Positions 1-8,077 of a DNA stretch of 16,762 nucleotides are shown one piece after another (positions within the stretch are counted from its first letter, which is position 1; each line of letters begins with the position of its first letter). Position numbers and translations under genes: made by a program. Below the pieces are notes generated by a model. It searched no databases. It saw only the letters and a program-made list of their open reading frames with translations, and was not told the origin of the DNA. Source of the stretch: Chrysochromulina parva (taxonomy: Eukaryota > Haptophyta > Prymnesiales > Chrysochromulinaceae); assembly GCA_002887195.1 (NCBI GenBank), contig PJAB01001159.1, positions 1 to 16,762 on the forward strand. The letters are read 5' to 3'.

Positions 1-796
1 TGCTTAAAACGGTCCAGTGTGCGCCATAGGGTCCGGCGATGAGGGTGGCGATACAATGTATGAGCAAAACGTGTTGTAGCGGTCATATAAGTCATTCAAG
101 AAACGTTCAATCACGCGCTAATGGAATCGAAGATAAGTGGCACCATGTTCTTCGCGCAGTGGTGGGTGCTAGACCTGACCTCAGAACCGCTCCCCGACCC
201 TGCGATCCGACGGGGGGGGGGAGTGAAAACCGCAAACCCGTTCCTGCTGGCTTACTGCTGGCTGGACCTGCGCCTGCCCGAGCTTGCCTGTGGAGCCCCT
301 TGTTAAAGCGCACGCTTCTGGCTTGGCCGCACGAGGGCTGTGCCGACCGCACAGCAGCAGCCCCGGGGATGGGCAGGCAGGTTACCTCAGGTACGGCCAA
401 GAGCAAAGCGGCCAAAGAAGACATGCGCAAAGAAGATTCTCGTCGCCATGCACATTCGAGCGAGTCTGCACTCATCAGTCTTCATCCCACTCAACTGCCA
501 CAACGCGCTGCGTGCGCACGCGGCCTAACCTCTGTCGATCTTAGTCGCCGCGCTGGCGGCTTGCCTGTTACCATCCTGACTTCGCAAACCACTCACCTCA
601 CATGTCTCTCGCGACGGCACGAGAGTCGAGACTCGAATGTCCTCCCACCATCGCACACACATGCGCTCACTTCTGACCACTGCAAGCTCTGCCCATCGGC
701 GTGGCGGGCTCACTCGCCGGGGACTATAGAGGCACAAGAATCGAGCCGGAAGTCCCACAAGTGAGCGGCCGCGATGCGCACACGCAAACGGGCGTC
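1..796. other. Left-edge stretch with no supported gene
   Basis: Several overlapping open frames exist on both strands, as expected for GC-rich DNA. None shows a recognisable domain, a consistent splice pattern or repeated motif structure. There is a short G run near 211-219 and a small imperfect direct repeat around 828-877. The left part may be intergenic or may hold the 3' untranslated region of the leftward gene that starts at 1603. Confidence 0.4.
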
Positions 797-1603
797 TCAG
801 GCACAATCAGCGCTGGCGGCAACGCACGCGCGAGCGGCAGCCGCGATCGGCAATGCAAGCGCGAGCGGCAGACGCGAGCTAAGGGTAGGGGGGATGCGCA
901 GCAGTGGTCGCGTACTTCGGTGCATGGTCGGAGAAAGGGTGACTTTGGCACGCGCGCCCGGCGAACTCTGCCAGCTGGTGGACTGCTCGCGGTCCTTTTC
1001 ACGGACTGGGATGTCCTGTCCTGCAATCCACATGCGTGGGTGGTCGCGCGCGACGGGCCAGAGCCACCGCTTCGGTCCGTGGCCCGGCTCTAGGACCTGA
1101 TCCTCTTTCCATTCCTGCAGGCAGAGCTTACGCTCCTTGGCAAGGAACTCCTTGGAGATCTTCTCCTTACCCTCGCGAGCACGCTGGCGGCTAATCCAGA
1201 GAGCGCGCTCCTTGGCCACCTGGTCTGCCTTCTCGTGCGCCGCTATCGCGTCCTTGTCCAGCAACTTCTGGCGGTTCATCTGTGGGAGAGCGAGCATACG
1301 GCGGAAGGTTGGGCACTATGCTGCGCCAGAGGCGCACCGACGCAACAGTGAACAGGCCGCACGCACCTCCTTCTCGTAGTGCTGCTTCTCGCTCTCGATG
1401 TACTCGTCTGCCTTGGTGAGCACAAACGGTCTAGCGGTGCTCATCCATCCGATGTTCTTCTCCGCCTCCTTCCTGGAGGCAGGCGGAGACGGCGAGCGTG
1501 AGGAGCGATAGCCCGCGCGGCCGGGTGATCCGCTCTTCGGTGATGATCCACTCGGCGAGCCTTTCAGTGGTGACGATGGTGAACCAGACATTGTGATCGG
1601 CAT
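797..1603 (-). CDS. Two-exon gene, charged protein of unknown function
   Basis: Exon 1 runs from the ATG at 1603 down to 1367 (79 codons). A GT-AG intron occupies 1366-1280, and exon 2 runs from 1279 to a stop at 797, giving about 239 residues. The junction is phase 0: donor GAG|GTGCGT, acceptor CCCACAG|ATG. The N-terminus is rich in Ser-Pro pairs (about residues 6-40), which are candidate proline-directed kinase sites. A lysine/glutamate-rich helical stretch follows across the splice junction. Next comes a Trp/Pro-rich patch containing GHGPKRWLWP and WIAGQDIPVRE that looks like folded protein. The last 50 or so residues are low-complexity and may not be coding, so the 3' end is uncertain. 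I do not recognise the family. The gene shares a divergent spacer with the coiled-coil gene at 1884. Confidence 0.55.
1280..1366 (-). other. Spliceosomal intron (87 bases, phase 0)
   Basis: On the minus strand the intron begins GTGCGTGCGG after GAG and ends CTCTCCCACAG before ATG AAC CGC. Removing it joins two charged helical segments in one frame. The frame upstream of the acceptor loses the charged pattern and meets a stop when read through from exon 1. Its donor matches the GTGCGT type seen in the neighbouring five-exon gene. Confidence 0.65.
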
Positions 1604-1883
1604 GGCTTAGAGCGAACACGGCTCGCTCGCTCGCTCGCGCTACAAAAGTACGGCGAAATTCGGTTTCAAAACACTTTCAAGTTCTGAAACTTGTCCGCCT
1701 TACCGTTTTCATATCTAAAATTGGTGCGGAAAAAAGGGCCGAAGCGGCGGCCCCTCCCGCTCGCATGCCCCCTCGCCACCCGTCGATTTGTGTGGGGTTG
1801 TCGTCCAGACACCGATTTCACCATTTCTGTTCACGCGGTAGAGAAAACGGTGGGCGAGACCTCGCGCTGGCCGGCGCGCGGCC
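1604..1883. promoter_or_regulatory. Divergent intergenic region, likely bidirectional promoter
   Basis: This spacer lies between two outward-facing start codons (1603 minus, 1884 plus), so it must hold 5' control elements of both genes. It contains a (GCTC)4 microsatellite at 1621-1636 and a small hairpin-forming repeat, CAAGTT-CTGA-AACTTG, near 1679-1694. No convincing TATA box is seen. The role is inferred from position only. Confidence 0.4.
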
Positions 1884-1955
1884 ATGAGCCGTCGCCCGTC
1901 TATTTCCGGCGAGATGCCGATGAGCCGTCGCACATCTATTTCCGGCGAGCTGCCG
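1884..1955 (+). repeat. Two 36-base tandem units encoding MSRRxSISGExP
   Basis: The units 1884-1919 and 1920-1955 are near-identical and in frame, each starting with ATG. They encode MSRRPSISGEMP then MSRRTSISGELP. Each unit places a serine or threonine two residues after an Arg-Arg pair, the pattern recognised by PKA-like kinases. Either ATG could serve as the start. Confidence 0.8.
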
Positions 1956-4900
1956 CCGAACATGGAGGACGGCGTGTCTATCTCGATCCCCGCGGGCCCC
2001 TTGGACCGGTGCGTTGCCGACCTGGACGTTGCATCAAAGGCGTGCTTGGAGCGCCTTGTTTACGTGCTCGAGCCGGCGGCTGAGGTGCTTGAGGACGTTG
2101 CGTATAAGGCCATTGTCGAGGGCGTCCGCGGAGCGGTGTCCACGCTATCGCGCGCCGCGGCCGATGCCACGCAAGAGCTATGGGATGCAGCGCTTGCCGA
2201 GGCACGCAAACAGATCAAGGCGCAGCAGAGCGTCTTTGAGATCAAGCTGGCGCGCTCACGCACTGCGAGCCTGGTGAGCCTGCAGAACAAGGCGGCGGAG
2301 ATGGAGGCATCGAAGAATCGAGAACTCGAGTCCAGGGCGTCCTCCGGCAGCGGCGAGACAAGCACCGACCTCGAGCAGGCCCACAAGCGTCTAGAGGAGC
2401 TCAGCCGTAAGCTGTCCGGAGAGGAGATCATGAAGAAGAAGCTGAACGAGCTGCTCGTCACGACGGAGCAGTTGCATGCGGCGAGTGAGGCGCAGGTTGC
2501 CAGGCTTGAGGCGAGGCTGATTGTGTACGATGAGGAGAGCCAGGACCAGGCACGTGCCCACCTGAAGACGCTGCTCACCTGATGACACCTGATGACACCT
2601 GATGACACCTGATGACACCTGATGACACCTGATGACACCTTATGACATCCTTCTTCAGGCGCGTGCCCACATGAAGGCGCTGCAGGCGCAAAAGGTGGCG
2701 GAGCAAGTGGTGCGCACGATGCTTGAAGAAGCTCAGGAGGAGCTCGCGGAGCTACGCAAGGAGGTGCGTGCTGACTGTGTGCTGACTTCGTGCCGATTGC
2801 GCGCCGATTGCGCGCTTGATGATCCGCCGAGCTGAGTGCGACGGAGTGCCGCTCTGTGCGGTGGCTCGCAGCTCAAGTCGACCAGCGAGCAGCTGAGCAG
2901 CCAGCGCAAGCAGGAGAAGTCCGTCGTGGCAGATTTGAGCAAGCAACTCGCCACGGCGCGTTCCGAGTACGAGCTGATCATGGAACGTCTGCGGCTCATG
3001 TCGAGCACCACGGCGATCGACCAGCTGACTGAACTGCTGGACCGACGGACGGCGGAGCGCGACACGGTCGTGATCGAGCGAGACGCGCTTGCGTCGAAGC
3101 TCGTTCAAACGGTCGCCGAGGCTGAGAATGCTATCGTTCAGAAGGTGGAGGAGGGGAAGCGACTTGCAATGATCGAGGCGGCGCAGGTGGAGGCGGAGGT
3201 GCGCCGCTGACTGCCATCTGAGTGCCTCTCGACTGCCGTCTGAGGGCCCCCGAGTGCGCCCGAGACATCGGATGGGCCTCGGCAGGTGCGCGAGGAGGCA
3301 CACTCGAGGGGCGCTCGCGTGGAGGCCTGATTGCATGCGCTGATACTCATTGATGGTTCCATTCATCAGGCATACTCGAGGCTCGCTCGCGTGGAGGCCG
3401 AGCTGCACACGATGGCGCTCTCTCATCACCATCTCGAGGATGAGCTCCTCGCGGCCCTTCGCGCGCTGCTCGCACGGGGGGACGAGCTCGACAAGGTACG
3501 CTTCTGGCCACGACTCAGTGCCATGAATGACCACCGAATGACCACCGAGTGCACCTTGAAAACCCATGGCCCGAAGGCGATTGCTCCAACTGGCACATGG
3601 TCGTACCTGATGAGGGCACCTGATGAGGGCACCTGATGAGGGCACGCGCCGAGCTCGAGGAGCTCTCGATGGCGAGCTGATGGCCTGATTGCAGCATGCT
3701 GATTGAGCATGCTGGTACTCATTGATGGCTCCCTTCATCAGGCGCACGCCGAGCTCGACGAACTCTCAATGGCGAGCGACAGCACCGGCGGTGCACTCGC
3801 CCATATGAGGGAGAGGATGCGCGAGGAGTCGGACAAGCTCGCGGCTGAGATTGCGGCACATCAGGGAGATCTCGGCCAGCTCGAGGCGCTCCGGTGCGAG
3901 CACGGGAATGCGAGGGCGGCGCTCGCGGCGCTCGCAGCGCTCGTCACGGCGCTCGGCAACTTCGGCGAGAATCTCGGCGAGAATCTCGGCGAGAGGGACC
4001 TCACGAATGCGAGAACCGAGCTCAACACGGCGCTAGGCAACCTCACGGCGTCCCTCGATGCGCATCTCGGCGAGCATCTCGGCGAAGATCTCGTTGCGCA
4101 GATCGGCGCCGTTCGCGCCGTCGTAGACGCGCTGGATGAGGAGCGAAGGGCCCTCCGCGCGCAGCTGCATACAAAGGCCAAGCAGATCGAGATGCTCACC
4201 TCGACCGCCGCCGCGCGCACCCAGGCGCTCAACCAGGCGATCGCCGACGCGAAGCAGGAGGGCGATCGCAAGGTGGCGGACCGGGCAGCGGAGGTGGAGG
4301 CAGCCAGAGCCCAGGCGGCCAGAGCGCAGGCGGCAGCGGAGTTTGAGGCGGCCAAGATACCACCGCTGATTGAGGCGGCGCGCCAAGCGGAGCGGAGGGG
4401 AGTGGCCGCCGATGAGGCGCTTGCGACGGCGCGTATCGAGCTGCATGCATTGCGAGAGAGCCTCGCTTCCAAATTAGGTGCCGAGGAGGCCGTGCGGGCA
4501 CAGCTGCGCGCCACCGCAGACGAGCTCGCGACGTGTGACGGTCAGCGGCAGCGCTTCCAAGCTGCCGCAAGCCAGGCGAGAGGGGAGCTGGATGAGCTAC
4601 GGCAGGCGCTGGCGAAGATGCTCGCGTCGATCGGTATGCTGAGGAGTGACAAGAAGACCCTGGTCGAGCAGGTGCAGGAGCTCATCTACAAGTTCAACAT
4701 GTCCAACCGCGCCGTCGAGCATGCACACGCCCAGCTCGACGCGAGCACACGCATAGTAGCCGAGATCGTTGCGGACTCAGAGCAGCGCAGTAAGGCCGCC
4801 GTGTTGGGCGCCGAGCAGCGCGTGCACCAGATGCAGCAGGAGCGCCGCCACGAGCGCGAGGTGCTCGTGCAGACGGCTCTCGCGTCCCTCCGACAGTTAC

Positions 4901-5694
4901 GTTCACACCTTACAGCCACGCTCTCGGGGCTGCGCGCGGCTCTACCAGTCGACCGTTTGCACGAGGCGCTCGCCTTCCGGGCCGAGTCCCAATTAGGAGA
5001 GATGGCTTCCATGTTTGGAGACCTTCGGGTGTGCGACCTAAGGGGCGCCCACTACCTGTCCATGCAGGAGGGCTTCGCGCCCTTGGACGAGGCCAACGTG
5101 CCCCTCGCCCCAACCGTCGCTGCCGCCGCCACCACCAGTAGCAGCGCCACGCCGCGGAGTCTACTCGAGCAAGCGTTGCTCGGCGCCCGGGACGGCGGGC
5201 TGATCGAGGTGGTCGACGCACAGGGCGAGACGGTGGTGGTGCGGCTCGAGCCGCCGCGTCCGCCCCTCAAGGTGCGCCCCTTGGCGCTCTACCCCCGCCC
5301 CACCTCGGCCGAGGCTGCGCGGCACGTGCGACCAGCCTCGGCCTCGGCGCGAGCCCACCGCTACCATGGACATTCCGCAACGCCCGAGTGGGACTCTTTG
5401 AAGGGGACGATCCAAAACGGGCAGAGCGTCGAGCACGCACCGGGTACCGTCAGGCACCGCGATGCGTACGGCGCACCCATCCGCCCCGCCGCCGCTCCCG
5501 AACCGCCGCCGAATTCGCGCCCACCGTCTGCCGGGGTGGTTCGTGTGCGGGCGGGGCTAGGCCCGCCTCCGCCTAGCCCAGAAGCTCGGGGTGCGCCTCG
5601 GGGTGCGCCTTGGGCGCGAGGGCCGGAAAGCAAGCGGGCGGCTGTTGCGGCGTGCGCCGCCGGCATCAGCTTTGAACGTGGCTACATTATCTAG
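1884..5694 (+). CDS. Five-exon gene, large coiled-coil protein of unknown function
   Basis: The proposed exons are 1884-2549, 2659-2763, 2872-3198, 3370-3495 and 3742-5694, all joined in phase 0, encoding about 1058 residues. The N-terminus carries two tandem 12-residue units with RRPS and RRTS, which resemble basophilic kinase sites. From about residue 100 to 830 the protein is almost all Ala/Glu/Lys/Arg/Leu heptad-like coiled coil (for example LEQAHKRLEELSRKLSGEE), interrupted by LGEN/LGEH repeats early in exon 5. The last 190 residues are proline- and alanine-rich and probably disordered. The continuous coiled-coil character across every junction supports the exon model. The first junction uses a GC donor (CAG|GCACGT). 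Such architecture is common in centrosomal, basal-body and cytoskeletal proteins, but no family is recognised. A downstream single-exon alternative starting near 3700 is possible but less likely. Confidence 0.7.
2550..2658 (+). other. Intron 1 of the coiled-coil gene (GC-AG, 109 bases)
   Basis: The proposed donor is CAG|GCACGT and the acceptor CTTCTTCAG|GCGCGT, phase 0. A GT donor three or four bases on would break the frame. The first 24 bases of the intron (2550-2573) match the first 24 bases of exon 2 (2659-2682) at 21 positions and encode a similar peptide (ARAHLKTL against ARAHMKAL). The rest is mostly a 10-base tandem repeat. If unspliced, the frame stops at TGA in the first repeat unit. 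Confidence 0.65.
2581..2640 (+). repeat. Minisatellite, six perfect copies of GATGACACCT
   Basis: Six head-to-tail perfect 10-base units fill most of intron 1. Degenerate units flank them (ctgctcacct before, tatgacatcc after). The perfect identity suggests recent expansion or ongoing slippage. Confidence 0.97.
2764..2871 (+). other. Intron 2 of the coiled-coil gene (108 bases)
   Basis: The donor is GAG|GTGCGT and the acceptor GGCTCGCAG|CTCAAG, phase 0. Both flanking exons continue the charged coiled-coil pattern, and the intron itself contains in-frame stops. It contains two tandem copies of gccgattgcgc (2792-2802 and 2803-2813) and repeated gtgctgact. Unlike introns 1, 3 and 4, I see no copy of the next exon's start. 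Confidence 0.65.
3199..3369 (+). other. Intron 3 of the coiled-coil gene (171 bases) with exon-start copy
   Basis: The donor is GAG|GTGCGC and the acceptor CATTCATCAG|GCATAC, phase 0. Positions 3298-3327 match the first 30 bases of exon 4 (3370-3399) at 27 positions. The 44 bases before the acceptor (3326-3369) are related to the end of intron 4. A second GTGCGC preceded by CAG lies inside the intron near 3285. An imperfect tandem repeat of about 22 bases lies near 3208-3250. Confidence 0.65.
3525..3546 (+). repeat. Two tandem copies of gaatgaccacc
   Basis: Two perfect 11-base units lie head-to-tail inside intron 4, followed by a partial unit. Confidence 0.9.
3605..3643 (+). repeat. Three tandem copies of a 13-base unit
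   Basis: Perfect units of acctgatgagggc lie at 3605, 3618 and 3631 inside intron 4, immediately before the exon-start copy. The unit shares the core acctgatga with the 10-base repeat of intron 1. Confidence 0.92.
3961..4093 (+). repeat. 12-base coding repeats giving LGEN/LGEH tetrapeptides
   Basis: Near 3961-3995 the unit aatctcggcgag recurs and encodes GENLGENLGE. Near 4062-4093 related units encode HLGEHLGEDL. The four-residue period interrupts the heptad pattern, so these two segments may be hinges or local breaks in the coiled coil. Confidence 0.75.
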
Positions 5695-5758
5695 TGACGG
5701 AGAGGACGACGCCGTGCATATGAAAACACAAGCTACTGGAGTTGTTATCAGCAAGAGA

Positions 5759-5776
5759 GTGTCCGGATCCGGACAC
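5759..5776. repeat. Perfect 18-base palindrome
   Basis: GTGTCCGGATCCGGACAC equals its own reverse complement. It lies 65 bases after the stop codon of the coiled-coil gene and before the decayed locus. In RNA it could fold as a seven-pair stem with a GATC loop. It may be a 3' processing or stability element, or chance. Confidence 0.85.
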
Positions 5777-5833
5777 CGGAGACGGACATGGAGTCCTGAG
5801 TAGAAGTGCGAGAAGTACCCCCGCGATATTTGA

Positions 5834-6480
5834 TTGCGCGTCGTGCGAAGGGACATCAAAGGCGAGGCGAACATCGATAATGAGGCTGATGTCAAGCGCA
5901 CGTTCAAATTTGATATGAAGGGTAAGTTTGCAGTCCTGCAGACGCCCATGGAGATGTCCAAGGCCATCTACGCCAAGGTGCGCGAGAAGGTGAGCTTGGA
6001 GGATGGCTACGAGAAGCTCATCCGCAGTGCCGGAGAAGCGCGATGCCGACATCGTGCAGTGTCGGACGATTTGAACACCGTCCATGTGAAGCAGGCGCCC
6101 GAGGCGCAAAAAAAGCTTGAGTTCCTCATCGCGGACGATTGGGAGGCGGTCCCAAGTAAGGAACGACTACGGTTGCCATGCCACACAAGCTCAAGGACCT
6201 CGCGCGGCTCACCCTGCGCTTCACTAGCTGCTCGCACATGGCACACGCGCTTGCCGAGGGGCCCCAGGGGGCGGGCATTGAGGTGCTCACGCTCAAGAAT
6301 AAGTACGCTTCGCCGACGCCGATGGGTTCCACTCCGACTTCAACTCTTTTGCCGGCGTCGTGCGTTCGGATGGCACGAGGTACGTGTGCGAGATCCAGCT
6401 CAACCACATAGACATGCTCGTGGCTAAGAAAGAGTCGCACGTCTATTACGAGACGGTCCGCAAGGAGCTGCCAGCTCTCT
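5834..6480 (+). pseudogene. RelA/SpoT-like domain remnant, frameshifted
   Basis: Three reading frames carry consecutive pieces of what looks like one domain. The first begins near 5834 (an in-frame Lys/Glu-rich stretch with EKVSLEDGYEKLIRSAGE). The second begins near 6178 (HKLKDLARLTLRF, then GIEVLTLKNKY). The third runs from about 6305 (RFADADGF, then EIQLNHIDMLVAKKESH and YYE). The combination KN(K/R)(Y/F), EIQL and AKxxxHxxYE is what I associate with RelA/SpoT-like nucleotidyltransferase-fold proteins of protists and fungi. No splice sites explain the frame changes, so this reads as a broken gene. Sequencing indels are an alternative. Function is presumably lost. It continues directly into the STAND-like remnant. 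Confidence 0.5.
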
Positions 6481-7130
6481 TCCAGGGCACTGAGGTTGAC
6501 GCCGAGAAGCCTGAGGCTTTTATCGTCGGCCGCCTGAGCACGTCGTCATTGGACGCTGCAGTGGAGGCACTCTCGGCCAAGGCGGCGGGCCTCTTCTTGT
6601 ACGCCTACATGCTCGGCCAGCACCTCGAGAGCGAGGCCAAGAACGGCCACGAGATTCACTTCGAGAACTTCGACTCGCTCCCGGCCGGCCTGGGCGAGGT
6701 TTACGCTGTCAACTTCAAGCGCGCCTTTCCCGAGGGTCAGGACCCGCGTGGACCGAGGCGGAGCCCATTGTTGAGCTGATTGCGGCAGCGCGCGAGCCCG
6801 CATCACGGTGGCAATGGCGGCGGCGCTCCGCGGGGACGACTTGAAGCAGGAGGCGCGACATTGAGACGACGGCGCTTCTCTTACCGGTGCGCGATGTTTC
6901 ATGCCTTTCACACGGCCATCGTCGACTGGCTGACGCTGGGGCAGCGGTGCCAGGTGGATACGGAGGTGGATGCGGCGGCGCCGGCAGCGACATTCGAGGG
7001 CCGCAGTCGGTGCAGTCGGTGCCGAGCGACGGCCAGGACGAGAAAGCTGCCTTCGCTGCCCAAGCTGCCCACGTGTATGCGACGAACCTGGCACTACTTC
7101 GTGAGAGGCCTTCTCTCGAGCGTGGCTAAG
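6481..7130 (+). pseudogene. C-terminal part of a STAND/NACHT-type ATPase, broken
   Basis: The third frame continues with an AEALSAKAAGLFLYAYML-like segment, then SLPAGLGEVYAVNF. This is the typical end of a NACHT-family ATPase, where an alpha-helical segment GLFxYA is followed by LPxGLxxVY. Other frames then supply IVELIAAAREP, ALRGDDLKQEA, and MFHAFHTAIVDWL, which is reminiscent of a winged-helix-like region. I find no Walker A or Walker B motif, so the nucleotide-binding half seems deleted between the RelA/SpoT-like part and this tail. At least three frame changes occur between 6740 and 7100. Such proteins are signalling or immune-like switches; this copy looks non-functional. Confidence 0.5.
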
Positions 7131-7790
7131 GACTACCTCGAGCTGCGAGGTGTTGACGGTGTGGTCCTGACCTACGCGACCGAGATGCGCCAATTTGTGG
7201 CAAGTACATGGACGTGCTGCAGCGTGACAAGGGCGCGGCAGTGATGCAGCTCGCCTTGCAGCAGGCAGATGTAAGTGCGGTGTTTCGTGCAGCAGTTTCG
7301 CAACTTTCGTCCAAGCAGCCGACGCGTGCACTCCTGTGGCGTAACAAATCTCAAGAGAAGGATGCGTGCATCGGGACACTGTCGCACAAGGAGGCCGTCA
7401 GCTCTGAGGCGTCGGCACCACACGCATCGTCAGCGGCTCAGGCAACTCCATATTCGTGTACGACGCCGAGAGCCAGGAGCTGCTCGAGGAGCTCCAGGGC
7501 ACAAGTGAGGTTCAGAGCGTCGCCTTCTGGGACAGGGACGAGCAAAGTCTGGGATCACATTGGTCGTTCAACCTGCTCGAATCGCTTTGCATGTGAACCA
7601 ACTTTTGGTCCATTAGTCTTCAGGAAAAAGGTGGAAGGCGTGGTGCACGATGACGCGACAATTCGCTTGAAGGATGGGGGCGGCGCATTTTATGCGCCGA
7701 GCCCCATCTCACTGTGGCGGTGAGTTGGCCAAGGATTACAGCCGGCGCGCAGTCAGGGGAGCTGTACAACCTTGAGATGATGTGAGAGTA
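7131..7790 (+). pseudogene. WD40-repeat remnant of the same broken gene
   Basis: YLELRGVDGVVLTYATEM in one frame is followed in another by GKYMDVLQRDKGAAV and a linker ending CIGTLSHKEAVSS, which looks like the start of a WD blade (GH replaced by SH). A third frame near 7420-7560 gives TRIVSGSGNSIFVYDAES, then LLEELQG and VQSVAF, a clear WD40-like blade. The short frame ending near 7783 reads SGELYNLEMM and then stops, resembling a last blade. With the upstream pieces the order is RelA/SpoT-like, STAND, WD40, matching one ancestral gene. Frames change at about 7195 and 7410 without splice sites. Confidence 0.5.
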
Positions 7791-8077
7791 TCGTGTGGAG
7801 GTTCACCCAGAGTGTATGGGGGCTCACCGCGCGCTCTCTGAGCTCAATAGTCGTTCTCTCGAACTCGTCCATAGGATGTGCCAAAAAAGCGGGCCAAATT
7901 CGAATGCTTTTCTCAACCCTCAACCCGGCGTCGCACGTTTGGGATACGATTTGGACCTTTGAGGTGACGTTTTACGGTCGCTTACGACCTCTGTCAGCTC
8001 ATTCGGTTGTTCGGTCAGACGGTTGTACCCCCTCCGCACTCGCAGCCCTTGTGACTTTCAACCGCTTTGGTCCCCGC
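7791..8077. other. Spacer with no supported gene
   Basis: This AT-richer stretch separates the decayed locus from the stop codon of the leftward nicolin-like gene. No domain or repeat is seen. It probably includes the 3' untranslated region of that gene. Confidence 0.4.

Larger units (their letters stand above)
3496..3741 (+). other. Intron 4 of the coiled-coil gene (246 bases) with exon-start copy
   Basis: The donor is AAG|GTACGC and the acceptor CCTTCATCAG|GCGCAC, phase 0. Positions 3648-3677 match 3748-3777, just inside exon 5, at 27 of 30 positions, exactly 100 bases apart. The last 58 bases (3684-3741) are related to the tail of intron 3, with about 14 extra bases from a local duplication. 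It also holds two 11-base units (3525-3546) and three 13-base units (3605-3643). Confidence 0.65.

Noticed and set aside
39..764. 241-residue open frame on the plus strand
   Set aside because: The composition is irregular, with no domain, no heptads and no splice context, and overlapping frames on the other strand are equally long. GC-rich DNA gives such frames by chance.
1679..1694. Hairpin CAAGTT-CTGA-AACTTG in the divergent spacer
   Set aside because: A six-pair stem is short enough to arise by chance, and the position gives no functional hint.
2581..2640. Possible CRISPR or regulatory array at the 10-base repeats
   Set aside because: The units are head-to-tail without spacers and lie in an intron. 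This is an ordinary minisatellite.
2752..3747. 331-residue minus-strand frame with repeated internal segments
   Set aside because: It is the shadow of the plus-strand coiled-coil gene. Its repeats are the exon-start copies and intron tails read backwards.
3861..4514. Long Ala/Ser-rich minus-strand frame
   Set aside because: It mirrors the Ala/Glu/Arg codons of exon 5 on the other strand and has no independent support.
5834..7790. Reading the RelA/SpoT-STAND-WD40 locus as an intact spliced gene
   Set aside because: The frame changes are not flanked by plausible donor and acceptor pairs of adequate spacing. One GTAAGG near 6153 has no usable acceptor before the next conserved piece.
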